Origin: Sphingomonas sp. PR090111-T3T-6A
GTDB taxonomy: Bacteria > Pseudomonadota > Alphaproteobacteria > Sphingomonadales > Sphingomonadaceae
Assembly: GCF_000383095.1 (NCBI RefSeq)
Contig: NZ_AORL01000025.1
Coordinates: forward strand, 38,578 to 102,577
Reading direction: 5' to 3'
DNA length: 64,000 nt
Shown: piece after piece, positions 54,483 through 63,984 of the stretch
Position numbering within the stretch: position 1 is the stretch's first letter
Layout of the letters: every line of letters starts with the position of its first letter
Made by a program: the position numbers and the translations under genes
The notes under the pieces: model-generated
The model's input: the letters and a program-made list of their open reading frames with translations, nothing else
Told to the model about the DNA's origin: nothing
Database searches by the model: none

Positions 54483-56423
54483 TTACTTCTTCGGTTCGAG
54501 CAGCTTGTCGAGGCCGGCCTCGCCCTTCGCCACCTTCACCAGCGTCGGATAGCGCAGGCCGCCGTTCCACTGCACGGCGACATCACGATATTCCGAGCCC
54601 TGCTTGACGAGCAGATGGATCGGCTGAGTGCCGCCCTTGGCCGCGGTGATCACGCTCTTGAGCAGATCCTTGTCATAGGCGCGGCCTTCCACGGCGACGA
54701 GCTTGGAGCCCGTGGTGATGCCCGCCTTGAACGCCGGGCTATCCCAGAACACGCCGCTGATCGCGCCTTCCTTGCCGATCGTGAGGCCGATCGAATAGCT
54801 GTAGTCGGAAACCTCGCGGGCCTTTTCGCGCGACTTCCACCAGTCGGTCGGCTTGTCCTGATAGTCGAGCTTGTAGCCGCCGCGCGCGATCCAGCCGAGC
54901 GTCGCCTCGGGCCTCACGGCATAGATGCGCTCGTTGAGGAAGGTCGCCCAGTCATAGGGCACGACCGAGTTCAGCGCCGCGACGACATCCTCGAAGCGGT
55001 AGGTCAGCACGCCCCAGTCGCGGTCCTTCATGCCGAAGAAGGTGCGGGCGAAATCGTCGAGCGACTTCTTGCCCCCGGTCTTCTCGCGGATGAGCTGGTC
55101 GGCATCGAGCCACACCAGCTTGCCGGCCTCATAATAGTCCTCGGACCACTGATAGCTGGTCCAGGCCTTGGGCCGGCGCTGCGAGATGCTCGGATCGTTG
55201 GTGGTGTCCTCGACCGTGCGCCACGCCTTGGCGGGGGTGTTCTGGTAATAGGCCGCGGTCGAGGCGAGGGCGTCCAGCGTCTCCTGCTTGGTGGCGAGGC
55301 CCGAGCGCGCCTGGAGGATGTAGCCCCAATATTGGGTCTGACCTTCATACACCCAGAGCAGCGTGTCCTGCATGGGGGTGCGATAGTCGGGCGTCCACAG
55401 GTCGGCCGGGCGGCGATACTTGCCGTCCCAGCTATGCGTGAACTCGTGCGCCAGCAGGTTGCGGGCAGCGACGCTCGAATCCCAATCGGTGAAATAGTCG
55501 GCGTCGGTGCCGTCCTCGGACGAGCGGTGATGCTCCAGCCCCTCGCCGCCGAGATTGTCGGAAAGCGTGAACAGGAAGTCGTAATGGTCGTAATGCTGCG
55601 CGCCGAACAGCTTCACGGCCTGCTCGACGAGGCGCTTGTGCGCGGCGATCTGCTCGGGGCTGGCCTTGAGCTGATCGGGCCGGTCGGCGGCGATGTCGAG
55701 GCGGACGCCGGGCGTCAGCTCGTGGCTCACCATGTTGCGGCCGGCGATGGCCGGCGAATCGACCAGCGTCTCGAAATCCACCACCGGATAGGTGACCGTG
55801 TCGCCCGACAGGCCGGGCGCCAGCGCCGTCGCGGACTTCCAGCCCTTCGGATAGGTCACGCTCGCCTCGAACGGAATCTGGCGGACGAAATAGCCCGCCG
55901 GATAGAGCGCCACGCAATCCCACTGGAGGCTCAGCATGTCGGGCGTCGCGACGATGCGGCCCTGGTTGCCGGTGGTCGGCGAGAGATACTGGAAGCTGGC
56001 GGTGATCTCCCTGGCGCCCGCCGGCACGTCGATGTGGAAGGCATAGACGTCGATGGTGTCACGCACCCAGGGCAGGGTCTTGCCGTCGGCGGTGATGACG
56101 AGGCCGGCCATCTTGGAGACCTGGCCGGTCGGGCTGTGGTTGCCGGGCAGCCACTTGGGGAAGAGCAGGGTGAGCTTGCCCGCTTCCGCGACGGGGATGA
56201 CTTCCTTCACCGTGAAGATGCCACGGGTCACGTCGGTGGCATCGACCGCGAGCTTGATCGTGCCGCCGGGATAGGGAACGTCCTTGGGCGCGGGGATCGT
56301 GTCGTTGATCGCGACCGGCTGCGGAAAGCTGTTGGTGGCGGGCTGCATGGCATGAGCGGCGCCAAGGCCGAGGAACAGCGCGATCGGGGCGGCGCCGGCG
56401 AGCGCGCGGGCGAACTTGGTCAT
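54483..56423 (-). CDS. Exported M61-family (glycyl aminopeptidase-like) metallopeptidase
   Basis: A 646-residue protein with a signal peptide (LAGAAPIALFLGLGAAHA). The zinc motif HEFTH lies at 326-330 in ARNLLAHEFTHSWDGK; the nearby EGLEHH (about 295-299) is a further M61 trait. The N-terminal beta-rich part (about 45-230) and a C-terminal PDZ-like domain (about 510-630: GVFWDSPAFKAGITTGSKLVAVEGRAYD) complete the typical M61 layout. It probably trims peptides in the periplasm; substrate unknown. It ends just beyond a strong hairpin and follows ppa on the same strand. Confidence 0.93.
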   Translation of the reverse strand: MTKFARALAGAAPIALFLGLGAAHAMQPATNSFPQPVAINDTIPAPKDVPYPGGTIKLAVDATDVTRGIFTVKEVIPVAEAGKLTLLFPKWLPGNHSPTGQVSKMAGLVITADGKTLPWVRDTIDVYAFHIDVPAGAREITASFQYLSPTTGNQGRIVATPDMLSLQWDCVALYPAGYFVRQIPFEASVTYPKGWKSATALAPGLSGDTVTYPVVDFETLVDSPAIAGRNMVSHELTPGVRLDIAADRPDQLKASPEQIAAHKRLVEQAVKLFGAQHYDHYDFLFTLSDNLGGEGLEHHRSSEDGTDADYFTDWDSSVAARNLLAHEFTHSWDGKYRRPADLWTPDYRTPMQDTLLWVYEGQTQYWGYILQARSGLATKQETLDALASTAAYYQNTPAKAWRTVEDTTNDPSISQRRPKAWTSYQWSEDYYEAGKLVWLDADQLIREKTGGKKSLDDFARTFFGMKDRDWGVLTYRFEDVVAALNSVVPYDWATFLNERIYAVRPEATLGWIARGGYKLDYQDKPTDWWKSREKAREVSDYSYSIGLTIGKEGAISGVFWDSPAFKAGITTGSKLVAVEGRAYDKDLLKSVITAAKGGTQPIHLLVKQGSEYRDVAVQWNGGLRYPTLVKVAKGEAGLDKLLEPKK

Positions 56424-56549
56424 CGAACGGGAAACTCCCTGTCAGAAATCTGCCGCAGAGCGATGCCGCGCCCGGACGAAAAGGTCCAGATGGCGCAAGA
56501 ATATTTCAGATATTTCACGACCGTCCGATTGCCTGCGCCCCAACGAAAA

Positions 56550-56584
56550 GCGGGCCGGAAGCGCTGTCTGCGCCTCCGGCCCGC
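56550..56584 (-). terminator. Intrinsic terminator of ppa
   Basis: GCGGGCCGGAAGCGC and GCGCCTCCGGCCCGC pair with one mismatch around a TGTCT loop. Read on the minus strand it is followed by TTTTCG, so it ends the ppa transcript before the M61 gene. Confidence 0.8.
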
Positions 56585-56611
56585 CTTGCGTGCGTCGATC
56601 GGACGATCGGA

Positions 56612-57181
56612 TCAGAGGTGCTTGGCGCCCGCGTCGTCGCCGGTCTCTTCCTTGGCCTTCTTGGCGGCCTCGATCGCCTCGAGAATGATCTGGCGCGCTT
56701 CGTCGGCATCGCCCCAGGTGCCGATGCGCACCCACTTCTGCTTTTCCAGATCCTTGTAGTGGGTGAAGAAATGCTCGATCTGCTGCATCACGATCTCGGG
56801 CAGATCGTCCTTCTCGCCGACTTCGTTGTAGTAGGGGAAGGTCTTGTTGTCGGGGACGGTGATGAGCTTCTCGTCGCCGCCGGCTTCGTCCTCCAGGCGC
56901 AGAACCGCGATCGGGCGGACGCGCACCACGCTGCCCGGCACGAAGGGCGAGCGCGCGATCACCAACGCGTCGAGCGGATCGCCGTCGGGCGAGAGCGTGT
57001 GCGGCACGAAGCCGTAGTTGGCGGGGTAACGCATCGGCGTGTGCAGGATGCGATCGACGAAGAGCGCGCCCGACTTCTTGTCGAACTCGTACTTCACCGG
57101 CTCGCCGCCGACGGGCACCTCGATGATGACGTTCAGCTCGTGCGGCGGGTTGGCGCCAACGGGGATGAGATCGATGTTCAT
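56612..57181 (-). CDS. ppa: Inorganic pyrophosphatase
   Basis: A 189-residue family I pyrophosphatase. EVPVGGEPVKYEFDKKSGALFVDR, YPANYGFVPHTLSPDGDPLDALV with the DGDPLD metal motif, and the KDLEKQKWVRIGTWG segment identify it. The active-site lysines, tyrosines and aspartates visible in these stretches are intact. It pulls biosynthetic reactions forward by removing pyrophosphate. ATG 57181 gives the usual N-terminus MNIDLIPVG. It is divergent from hisS over a 103-base gap. Confidence 0.97.
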   Translation of the reverse strand: MNIDLIPVGANPPHELNVIIEVPVGGEPVKYEFDKKSGALFVDRILHTPMRYPANYGFVPHTLSPDGDPLDALVIARSPFVPGSVVRVRPIAVLRLEDEAGGDEKLITVPDNKTFPYYNEVGEKDDLPEIVMQQIEHFFTHYKDLEKQKWVRIGTWGDADEARQIILEAIEAAKKAKEETGDDAGAKHL

Positions 57182-57284
57182 AGCGGGGAGCGAAATACCG
57201 CCCGCCGCATCGGGCCTCAAGTCGCCTTGTGCATGTGCGAAGTATATTTTCCGTTTAACCGTTTTCCATTAGGGACCGGCCCCC

Positions 57285-58544
57285 ATGAGCCGTACCGAAA
57301 CACCCCAGCGCATCCGTGGCACCCAGGACCTCTTCGGCGAGGCCGCGCGCCGCCATCACGCCGTGGTCTCGGCCTTCGACCGGGTGCGGGGCCTCTATGG
57401 CTTCCAGCGCGTCGAGATTCCGATCTTCGAGGCGACCGCCGTCTTCGCCCGCTCGATCGGCGAGACGACCGATGTCGTCTCCAAGGAGATGTACACCTTC
57501 GAGGATCGCGGCGGGGATTCGCTGACGCTGCGCCCGGAGTTCACGGCGGGCCTTTCGCGTGCCTACCTCACCGAGGGCTGGCAGCAGTTCGTGCCGCTGA
57601 AGCTCGCCACCCACGGCCCCGTGTTCCGCTACGAGCGCCCGCAGAAGGGGCGCTATCGCCAGTTCCACCAGATCGACGCCGAGATCATCGGCGCCGCCGA
57701 GCCGCAGGCGGATGTCGAGCTGCTGGTGATGGCTGACCAGCTCCTCCACGAACTCGGCATCGCCGACGGCGTGACGCTCCAGCTCAATACGCTGGGCGAC
57801 GCCGAGACGCGCGATGCTTGGCGTGACGCGCTCGTCGCGCATTTCGAGAAGCATCGCGGTGAGCTGTCCGAGGACAGCCTTATCCGGCTGGAGAAGAACC
57901 CGCTGCGTATCCTCGATTCGAAGGACCCGCGCGACCGTCCGATCGCCGACGCGGCTCCCGGCATCGACGCGCATATGTCGAGCGAGGCCGGCGCCTTCTT
58001 CGAGGCCGTCACCAAGGGGCTCGACGCGGCCGGTGTCGCCTGGACGCGCAATGCGCGGCTGGTGCGCGGGCTCGATTATTATCGCCACACCGCCTTCGAG
58101 TTCGTCACCGACCGGCTGGGCGCGCAGGGCACGGTGCTCGCCGGTGGCCGTTACGATGGCCTCATCGAATCGCTCGGTGGTCCCGCGACCCCGGCAGTCG
58201 GCTGGGCGGCGGGCATCGAGCGCCTCGGCATGCTGATCGACGAGCCGGCCAAGCCCAGCATCGACGTCGCGGTCGTTCCCATGGGGGCTGCGGCGGAAGC
58301 TGCGGCGGGCGGCGTGATCGCTGCGCTGCGCCGCGCCGGCCTCGCCTGCGACATGGCGTATAAGGGCAATATGAAGAAGCGGATGCAGAAGGCCGATACG
58401 GCCGGCGCGCGCTTCGCGGTGATCCTCGGCGAGGACGAGCTGGCGCGCGGCGAGGCCTCGGTGAAGCGCCTCGCGACCGGCGAGCAGGCCGCCGTGCCGC
58501 TCGACCGCATCGCGACCTGGATCGGGGTGGAGACCGCCGCCTGA
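57285..58544 (+). CDS. hisS: Histidine-tRNA ligase
   Basis: A 419-residue class II synthetase. Motif 2 is [20 protein letters not shown], the histidine-binding block is [16 protein letters not shown], and LAGGRYDGL is motif-3-like. The C-terminal anticodon domain (about 325-419) begins [15 protein letters not shown] and includes [34 protein letters not shown] is the typical HisRS opening. Its stop overlaps the prfA start (TGATG), forming an operon with prfA and prmC. Confidence 0.97.
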   Translation: MSRTETPQRIRGTQDLFGEAARRHHAVVSAFDRVRGLYGFQRVEIPIFEATAVFARSIGETTDVVSKEMYTFEDRGGDSLTLRPEFTAGLSRAYLTEGWQQFVPLKLATHGPVFRYERPQKGRYRQFHQIDAEIIGAAEPQADVELLVMADQLLHELGIADGVTLQLNTLGDAETRDAWRDALVAHFEKHRGELSEDSLIRLEKNPLRILDSKDPRDRPIADAAPGIDAHMSSEAGAFFEAVTKGLDAAGVAWTRNARLVRGLDYYRHTAFEFVTDRLGAQGTVLAGGRYDGLIESLGGPATPAVGWAAGIERLGMLIDEPAKPSIDVAVVPMGAAAEAAAGGVIAALRRAGLACDMAYKGNMKKRMQKADTAGARFAVILGEDELARGEASVKRLATGEQAAVPLDRIATWIGVETAA

Positions 58545-59623
58545 TGGTCTCGATCACGTCCGAGCGCATCGCCGCGATCGAGGCGCGGCACCATGAGCTT
58601 CAGTCGGCGATGGCGCGCGGCGATCTGCCGACCGACCAGTTCGTCCGCCTGTCGCGCGATTATGCCGAGCTGGAGCCGGTGGCGGTGGCCGCCGCCGAGG
58701 TTCGCCGTTTGCGCGCCGAACTCGGCGTGCTGACCGGCATGGCGGAAGACCCGGACGCCGATATCCGCGCCATGGCGGTCGAGGAGATGGAGCTGATCCG
58801 CACCCGCCTGCCGGATGCGGAGCGCCACCTCGCGATCAGCCTGTTGCCCAAGGATGCGGCGGACGAACGCTCGGCGATCCTCGAAATCCGCGCCGGCACC
58901 GGTGGCGACGAGGCGGCCCTGTTCGCGGGCGACCTGTTCCGCATGTACCAGCGCTATGCCGACACGCAGGGCTGGCGCGTGGAGCTGATGTCGGCGAACG
59001 CGGCCGAGATGGGCGGCTTCAAGGAAGTCGTCGCGTCGGTCACGGGGCAGGGGGTGTTCGCCAAGCTCAAGTTCGAGAGCGGCGTGCACCGCGTCCAGCG
59101 CGTGCCCGTCACCGAGAGCGGCGGGCGTATCCACACCTCGGCGGCGACGGTGGCGGTGCTGCCCGAGGCCGAGGAGGTCGACGTCAAGATCGACGAGAAG
59201 GATCTGCGCATCGACGTGTTCCGCTCGTCCGGCCCCGGCGGCCAGTCGGTCAACACCACGGATTCGGCGGTGCGCATCACCCACTTGCCGACCGGCTTGG
59301 TCGTTAGCCAGCAGGACGAGAAATCGCAGCACAAGAACAAGGCGAAGGCCATGAAGGTGCTGCGCGCGCGGCTCTATGAGCTGGAGCGCGAGCGGCTGGC
59401 TTCGGCGCGGGCGGGCGCGCGCAAGTCGATGGTCGGCTCGGGCGATCGTTCGGAGCGCATCCGGACGTACAATTTCCCGCAGGGCCGCGTGACCGATCAC
59501 CGCATCAACCTGACGCTCCACCGCCTGCCCGAAATCCTCGAAGGCCAGATGGACGAGCTGCTCGGCGCGCTGATCGCGGAGGATGAGGCGAGCCGCCTCG
59601 CCGCCCTCGACGATGTCGCCTGA
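58544..59623 (+). CDS. prfA: Peptide chain release factor 1
   Basis: A 359-residue factor that ends translation at UAA and UAG. The GGQ motif lies in [18 protein letters not shown] (about residue 230), and the codon-recognition region includes [22 protein letters not shown] with the typical PxT-like loop nearby. [21 protein letters not shown] is also family-specific. ATG 58544 overlaps the hisS stop by one base. prmC, whose product methylates the GGQ glutamine, is next, giving the common prfA-prmC pair. Confidence 0.97.
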   Translation: MVSITSERIAAIEARHHELQSAMARGDLPTDQFVRLSRDYAELEPVAVAAAEVRRLRAELGVLTGMAEDPDADIRAMAVEEMELIRTRLPDAERHLAISLLPKDAADERSAILEIRAGTGGDEAALFAGDLFRMYQRYADTQGWRVELMSANAAEMGGFKEVVASVTGQGVFAKLKFESGVHRVQRVPVTESGGRIHTSAATVAVLPEAEEVDVKIDEKDLRIDVFRSSGPGGQSVNTTDSAVRITHLPTGLVVSQQDEKSQHKNKAKAMKVLRARLYELERERLASARAGARKSMVGSGDRSERIRTYNFPQGRVTDHRINLTLHRLPEILEGQMDELLGALIAEDEASRLAALDDVA

Positions 59624-60437
59624 CATGCGCGCGGCGCTGGCGGAGGCCACGGCCCGCCTCGCCGAGCATTCGGAGACGCCGCGCCTCGACGCCGAGCTGC
59701 TGATGGCGCACGCGCTGGGGGCGAGCCGGGAGGCGTTGCTGCTCGGCGGGCTCGACCGGCCGGCGCCCGAGGGCTTCGCGGCGTTGCTGGAGCGGCGCGT
59801 GGATGGGGAGCCGCTCGCCTACATCACGGGCAGTCGTGCCTTCTGGACGATCGACCTTGCGGTCGCGCCCGGCGTGCTGATCCCGCGTCCCGACAGCGAG
59901 ACGCTGATCGAGGCGGCGGTCGATCATTTTCGCGGCACGGCCGGCCCCAGGCGCGTGCTCGATCTCGGTACCGGCTCGGGCGCGCTGCTGCTCGCCGCGC
60001 TGGCGGAGTGGCGGCAAGCGTCAGGCGTCGGCATCGATCGCTCGTCCGCTGCGCTTGCCATCGCATCGGCCAATGCCGAGGCGCTAGGCATGGGTGCGCG
60101 GGCGGAGATGATCGAGGGCGGCTGGGCCGGCACCGGCGAGGCGTTCGACCTCATCCTCTGCAACCCGCCCTATATCGGGACGGACGAGCCCCTGCCCCGC
60201 GACGTGATCGAGCATGAGCCGCACTCCGCGCTGTTCGCCGGAGCGGACGGCCTCGACGATTATCGCGCGATCGCGCCCTTGCTTCCGGCGCAGCTTGCGC
60301 CGGGCGGCGTCGCCTGCATCGAGATCGGTGCGACGCAGGGGGCCGCCGTCTCGGCGCTGATCGCGGCCAAGGGGCTCGCGGTGCGGGTCCGCCCCGATCT
60401 CGCCGGGCGGGACCGTTGCGTCATTGCGACGCACTGA
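59613..60437 (+). CDS. prmC: Release-factor glutamine N5-methyltransferase
   Basis: A 274-residue SAM-dependent methyltransferase that modifies the GGQ glutamine of RF1 and RF2. The N-terminal helical part has [14 protein letters not shown] and [16 protein letters not shown]; the methyltransferase core has [14 protein letters not shown] (SAM loop) and the substrate-binding NPPYI in [16 protein letters not shown] 59613 overlaps the end of prfA; ATG 59625, one base past the prfA stop, is also possible. It is directly coupled with its substrate gene prfA. Confidence 0.94.
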   Translation: MSPDMRAALAEATARLAEHSETPRLDAELLMAHALGASREALLLGGLDRPAPEGFAALLERRVDGEPLAYITGSRAFWTIDLAVAPGVLIPRPDSETLIEAAVDHFRGTAGPRRVLDLGTGSGALLLAALAEWRQASGVGIDRSSAALAIASANAEALGMGARAEMIEGGWAGTGEAFDLILCNPPYIGTDEPLPRDVIEHEPHSALFAGADGLDDYRAIAPLLPAQLAPGGVACIEIGATQGAAVSALIAAKGLAVRVRPDLAGRDRCVIATH

Positions 60438-60732
60438 AACGCATATTCCACTTGGTTTTGCGATTGCGGCACACTACATGAGGAGCAGGAACGGGGGCCA
60501 CTCAGCATCGGAACATCGTGTTCGAACGCTGCGGCCCCATGCCGAAACCGATGGCCTGCCGCTCCGCATGCGGGGCAGCGACGCGGAATGGGGCGTGTGA
60601 CCTCCACACGCCCGAGGCCGGCGCGCAGATCATGGACGGCGCCTGCGAATCGCCCGGGAGGGCCCGGACGAATGCCGGACGCGACCGGCGGGAGTGGTGA
60701 CTAGGACCACCAGGAACGAGGACTCGGAAACG
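60438..60732 (+). ncRNA. Hairpin-rich leader before the DUF4167 gene (candidate structured RNA)
   Basis: This 295-base gap has no convincing coding sequence but several strong stems: GGGCGTGTG/CACACGCCC with an ACCTC-type loop, a GGGGCC/GGCCCC pair spanning about 35 bases, and CTGCC/GGCAG. A weak promoter-like TTGGTT-N17-TACATG lies near its start. It may be a 5' leader with a regulatory fold or simply a GC-rich spacer; I do not recognise a known RNA class. Confidence 0.35.
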
Positions 60733-61491
60733 TTGATCAACAATCGGCAGAACGGCCGTCGCCGTGGCCGCGGCGGCGCGCAGGTGCGGGGCCCCGGCGG
60801 CAATGGCTCCGATCGAGGCAACCGGATCGACAACCGGGCGCGCGGCAACGCGGCCCAGCTGCATGAGAAATATCGGAATCTCGCGCGTGACGCCCAGACT
60901 CAGGGCGACCGTGTCATGACCGAATATTATCTCCAGTTCGCGGACCATTATTTCCGCGTCCTCAACGAGAATCGCGCCCGGTTCGAGGATCAGAATCCGC
61001 ATCAGAACCAGCAGCGCCGCCCGCGCTTCGAGAATGACGAGTTCGAGGAAGGCGGCGACGAGGGCGAGGTCTCCGAAGAGGCGGCCGAAGCCGAACAGCC
61101 GCGCCGCGAGGAACGCGAGCCGCGCCGTCAGGAGCGTCAGGGCCAGGATCGTCAGGATCGCGAACCGCGCCGCCGCGAGCGTGAGCGCGAGCCGGTGGCC
61201 GCCGAGGCGGAAGCCCCCCGCGAGGAAGCGAGCGAGGACGAGGGCGGTGATCGCCGTCCGCGCCGTGGCCGCCGCCCGCGTCGCGCCGAGGGCGAGGCGC
61301 AGGCCGAGGGCGCCCCGCAGCGCATCGAGATCGACCGTCTGCCGCCGGCCTTCGGCCCGTCCGACGATGAGGGCACCAACGGCCATGCCGCCGCTCCGGC
61401 CGAAGCCGATGCCGGCGAGGAGCCCGCGCCGCGCCGCCGCCGCACCCGCCGCGTCGCGACGCCGAACGAGGACAGCCCGGTCGCGGCCTGA
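60733..61491 (+). CDS. DUF4167 domain protein with charged low-complexity tail
   Basis: About 252 residues. The N-terminal region INNRQNGRRRGRGG is arginine/glycine-rich like RNA-binding RGG segments, followed by the DUF4167 core ARGNAAQLHEKYRNLARDAQ and GDRVMTEYYLQFADHYFRVLNE (about 40-85). The rest is low complexity, mixing Arg and Glu/Asp with RREREPRRQERQ-like repeats and an arginine-rich RRPRRGRRPRR patch. The family is widespread in alphaproteobacteria with unknown role; RNA association is inferred from composition. TTG 60733 gives the expected N-terminus; GTG 60694 is an alternative. A terminator follows. Confidence 0.85.
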   Translation: MINNRQNGRRRGRGGAQVRGPGGNGSDRGNRIDNRARGNAAQLHEKYRNLARDAQTQGDRVMTEYYLQFADHYFRVLNENRARFEDQNPHQNQQRRPRFENDEFEEGGDEGEVSEEAAEAEQPRREEREPRRQERQGQDRQDREPRRREREREPVAAEAEAPREEASEDEGGDRRPRRGRRPRRAEGEAQAEGAPQRIEIDRLPPAFGPSDDEGTNGHAAAPAEADAGEEPAPRRRRTRRVATPNEDSPVAA

Positions 61492-61518
61492 TCCGCAACC
61501 GGTTTGCCGGGAATCAGG

Positions 61519-61555
61519 AAGGGCGCCGTTCCATCGGGGACGGCGCCCTTTCCTT
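61519..61555. terminator. Intrinsic terminator between DUF4167 and convergent membrane gene
   Basis: AAGGGCGCCGT and ACGGCGCCCTT pair perfectly around a ten-base loop, followed by TCCTTTTG. It ends the DUF4167 transcript and may also serve the opposite gene. Confidence 0.8.
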
Positions 61556-61562
61556 TTGGGGC

Positions 61563-61862
61563 TTAGTGCCGCTCGTCGAACGGGTCGGCCGCGTCCTCGT
61601 CATGCCCGCTGCCCGAGGAGAGGAAGGCGAGGCTCATCAGTCCCGTGCCCACCATCACGGTGAGGAACACGCCCAGCGAGGCGGCGATCACCATATGCAC
61701 CGGCACAGGCGATCCGCCCGTCTTGAAGTAGATCAGCGCCACCACCACGCAGGCCAGGGCGAGCAGCGTCATCCACCGCATGATCCGCCAATAGCGGGCC
61801 CAGGCATGGGGATTGGCGATCCGTCGCCGCGGGGTGGGATCAGGTTTCGGCATGGCTTCCAT
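61563..61862 (-). CDS. Small two-helix membrane protein
   Basis: A 99-residue protein with two transmembrane helices (MTLLALACVVVALIYF and MVIAASLGVFLTVMVGTGLMSLAFL) and a short polar C-terminus (SGSGHDEDAADPFDE). The N-terminal RIANPHAWARYWRIMRWM motif occurs in a small conserved alphaproteobacterial membrane family whose function I do not know. ATG 61862 follows GGAGG closely; a further in-frame ATG 15 bases upstream lacks spacing to it. It is divergent from the CBS protein gene. Confidence 0.78.
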   Translation of the reverse strand: MEAMPKPDPTPRRRIANPHAWARYWRIMRWMTLLALACVVVALIYFKTGGSPVPVHMVIAASLGVFLTVMVGTGLMSLAFLSSGSGHDEDAADPFDERH

Positions 61863-61932
61863 TTGGCCTCCGGTCATGGAATCATCAACCCGGCCGGAGC
61901 GGTCCAGCCCGGCCTAAAAAGAGGAGGCCGGC

Positions 61933-62361
61933 ATGACGATCGCGGCGATTCTCCAATCGAGGAACGGGGATATCATCTCCGTCGATCCAGACATGCCGGT
62001 GGGCGCGGTCGTGAAGCTGCTCGCGGAACGGCGTATCGGTGCGGTGCCCGTGATTCAGAACGGGCGTGTCCTCGGCATCTTCTCCGAACGAGACGTGATC
62101 TACAGGCTGGGCGCGGAAGGGCCGGCTACGCTGGATCGGAAGGTTGGCGAGGTGATGACCACTCCCGCGCTCACGGTCGAGCGCAGCACGCGAATCCTGT
62201 CGGCGCTCGCGCTGATGACGCAGCGGCGCATCCGCCATCTGCCGGTGGTGGATGACGGGGCGATGGTCGGCTTCGTGTCGATCGGCGATCTGGTGAAGCA
62301 GCGCATCGACCGGATCGAGGCGGAGGCGGAGGCGATGCGCCTCTACATCGCGGGGAATTGA
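61933..62361 (+). CDS. CBS-domain pair protein
   Basis: A 142-residue protein made of two CBS motifs: VDPDMPVGAVVKLLAERRIGAVPVIQNGRVLGIFSERDVI (about 17-57) and TVERSTRILSALALMTQRRIRHLPVVDDGAMVGFVSIGDL (about 80-122). Stand-alone CBS pairs bind adenine nucleotides and act as sensors; the partner is unknown. The family is common in alphaproteobacteria, near stress or metabolic genes. GAGGAGG upstream supports ATG 61933. It is convergent with the flippase gene, only 19 bases apart. Confidence 0.9.
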   Translation: MTIAAILQSRNGDIISVDPDMPVGAVVKLLAERRIGAVPVIQNGRVLGIFSERDVIYRLGAEGPATLDRKVGEVMTTPALTVERSTRILSALALMTQRRIRHLPVVDDGAMVGFVSIGDLVKQRIDRIEAEAEAMRLYIAGN

Positions 62362-62380
62362 ACGCGCGCGCCGGCGGTCC

Positions 62381-63889
62381 TCAGATGGTCGCCGGCTGAT
62401 CCCGGCCGCGAACCATGGCGAGCGCCTGCACCACGAGCGGCCGGGCGACCAGCAGGATGAGCGCCGCATAGGCCGCCACGCCGGCCGGCACGAGGATAGC
62501 CAGTCGCGCGGGCGGCGCCATCGCCGGCAGCAGCCGGTCCACGCCCGTCACCACCAGCCCCATGCCCAGCGCCGCGACCAGGGGCGCCCAGATCGCGCCG
62601 CCGAGCCGCCGCCAGCTCAGCCCGATCACCGGCAGCGACAGGCTGCTCGACACCAGCACGAGGAGCGGCGTCGCCACCACCCACGCCGCCGCCATGCCGG
62701 TCGGCCCGAAGCGCACGCCCACCGCAAAGGCGGCCGGCAGCAGCAGTGCCCCCGCGCCGGAGGAGATCGCCCCGATCCGTGGCTTGCCGAGCGCATTGGT
62801 AGCCGGCGGATAGAGGATGTGCAGCGTCACGAACGGCATGGCGAAGGCGAGCAGCCGCACCAGCGGCACCACCTCGGCCCATCGCGGCCCCATGGCGGTC
62901 AGCACCAGCGGCTCGGCGGTCGCCGCCAGCCCCACATAGCAGGGCAACGCCACCAGCATGATGAGGCTGAGCGCGCGGGCGAAGCTCCACGCGACCGCGC
63001 CCCTGTCCGCCTGCATCCGGGCATAAGCGGGGAAGGCGACGTCGTTCAGCGCGGGCACGAACTTGTTGACGAGGATCTGGGTGAGGAACAGTCCCTCGGA
63101 ATAGAGCCCCAGCATATGCGCATCGAAACGGCGCCCGGCGATGAACACGTCCGCCTGATTCTGCACGAACCACAGGATGTCGCTCACCAGCACGGTGCCG
63201 CCATAGCCGAGCGTCGCGCCCGCGCCCGAAAGGCTGAAACGAGGCCGCACCCACCAGCGCCCGAGAATACCGAGCAGTAGCGCGCGCGTCGTGAAGAGCG
63301 CGAGCGGCGCCAGCACCAGCGTCCATACGCCGAGCCCCGCCAGCGCACAGGCCGGCGCAGTGATCGCTCCCGCCAATGCCGCCAGCAGGTTGGCGCGTCC
63401 CTGTGTGCGGAAGTCGATATTCCGACTGAGCAGCGCCTGCGGCATGATGATGAAGGGCGTCGTGATGTGCAGCAGGCTCTGGACGCGCAGCAGCGCCACC
63501 AGCATGGGCTGATGGAAATAGTCGGCGGCAAGCGGGGCGGCGAGGAACTGCGCGGCGGCGATCGATCCGTTCATCAGGATCAGCACGCCGAACACCTGGC
63601 CCACCCGCCCTTCATCGAGCCGTTCGCTCTGCACCAGAGAGGCGGCAAAGCTGAAACCGTTCATGAGCGTGGCGAGCGAGATCACCATCTGCGTCATCGC
63701 AAACAGGCCATAGTCCGCGGGTGTCAGCAGGCGGAGCACGAGGAAGGTGGAACTCCACATCACGAGCTGGCCGATGATCTGGCTGCCCGAGCGCCAGAGC
63801 ACCGCGCTACGGATCCGCGGAGCCATTCCCGCGGCCGACCCCGTCTGTTCCGCATCCTCTCGAATCGCAGGCACCCGATTCCCCCACAT
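62381..63889 (-). CDS. Wzx-like oligosaccharide flippase (lipopolysaccharide/exopolysaccharide exporter)
   Basis: About 502 residues with 12 to 14 hydrophobic helices, of the MOP superfamily (MATE/Wzx-type) branch. SAVLWRSGSQIIGQLVMW, LRLLTPADYGLFAM and AMPFVTLHILYPPATNALGKP are typical of WzxC/AmsL-like proteins. It would flip lipid-linked repeat units across the inner membrane for surface polysaccharide synthesis; sphingan synthesis would be a natural context, but no glycosyltransferase lies in the window. The start is not certain: ATG 63889 and ATG 63826 are both plausible, and 63949 lacks support. Confidence 0.88.
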   Translation of the reverse strand: MWGNRVPAIREDAEQTGSAAGMAPRIRSAVLWRSGSQIIGQLVMWSSTFLVLRLLTPADYGLFAMTQMVISLATLMNGFSFAASLVQSERLDEGRVGQVFGVLILMNGSIAAAQFLAAPLAADYFHQPMLVALLRVQSLLHITTPFIIMPQALLSRNIDFRTQGRANLLAALAGAITAPACALAGLGVWTLVLAPLALFTTRALLLGILGRWWVRPRFSLSGAGATLGYGGTVLVSDILWFVQNQADVFIAGRRFDAHMLGLYSEGLFLTQILVNKFVPALNDVAFPAYARMQADRGAVAWSFARALSLIMLVALPCYVGLAATAEPLVLTAMGPRWAEVVPLVRLLAFAMPFVTLHILYPPATNALGKPRIGAISSGAGALLLPAAFAVGVRFGPTGMAAAWVVATPLLVLVSSSLSLPVIGLSWRRLGGAIWAPLVAALGMGLVVTGVDRLLPAMAPPARLAILVPAGVAAYAALILLVARPLVVQALAMVRGRDQPATI

Positions 63890-63978
63890 CGATCCGGCCG
63901 CTTGTGCCCGGCAGGCGTTAAAAAATCGCGGTTTTTCGCGGTGTTGCAAGCGGACCGAAACAATTTTGCAAAATGGTG

Positions 63979-63984
63979 TTGACG
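63979..63984 (+). promoter_or_regulatory. Minus-35-like TTGACG at the window edge
   Basis: TTGACGCCCGGGG ends 16 bases before the window edge, reading outwards. Its minus-10 partner would lie at about 64001-64003, so it would drive a gene beyond the window. The sequence before it is AT-rich (CAATTTTGCAAAATGG) and unlike the surroundings, as in many strong promoters. Confidence 0.35.

Noticed and set aside
60518..60700. Small gene of 60 residues in the leader before DUF4167
   Set aside because: No ribosome binding site and the frame overlaps strong hairpins. Composition is not protein-like.
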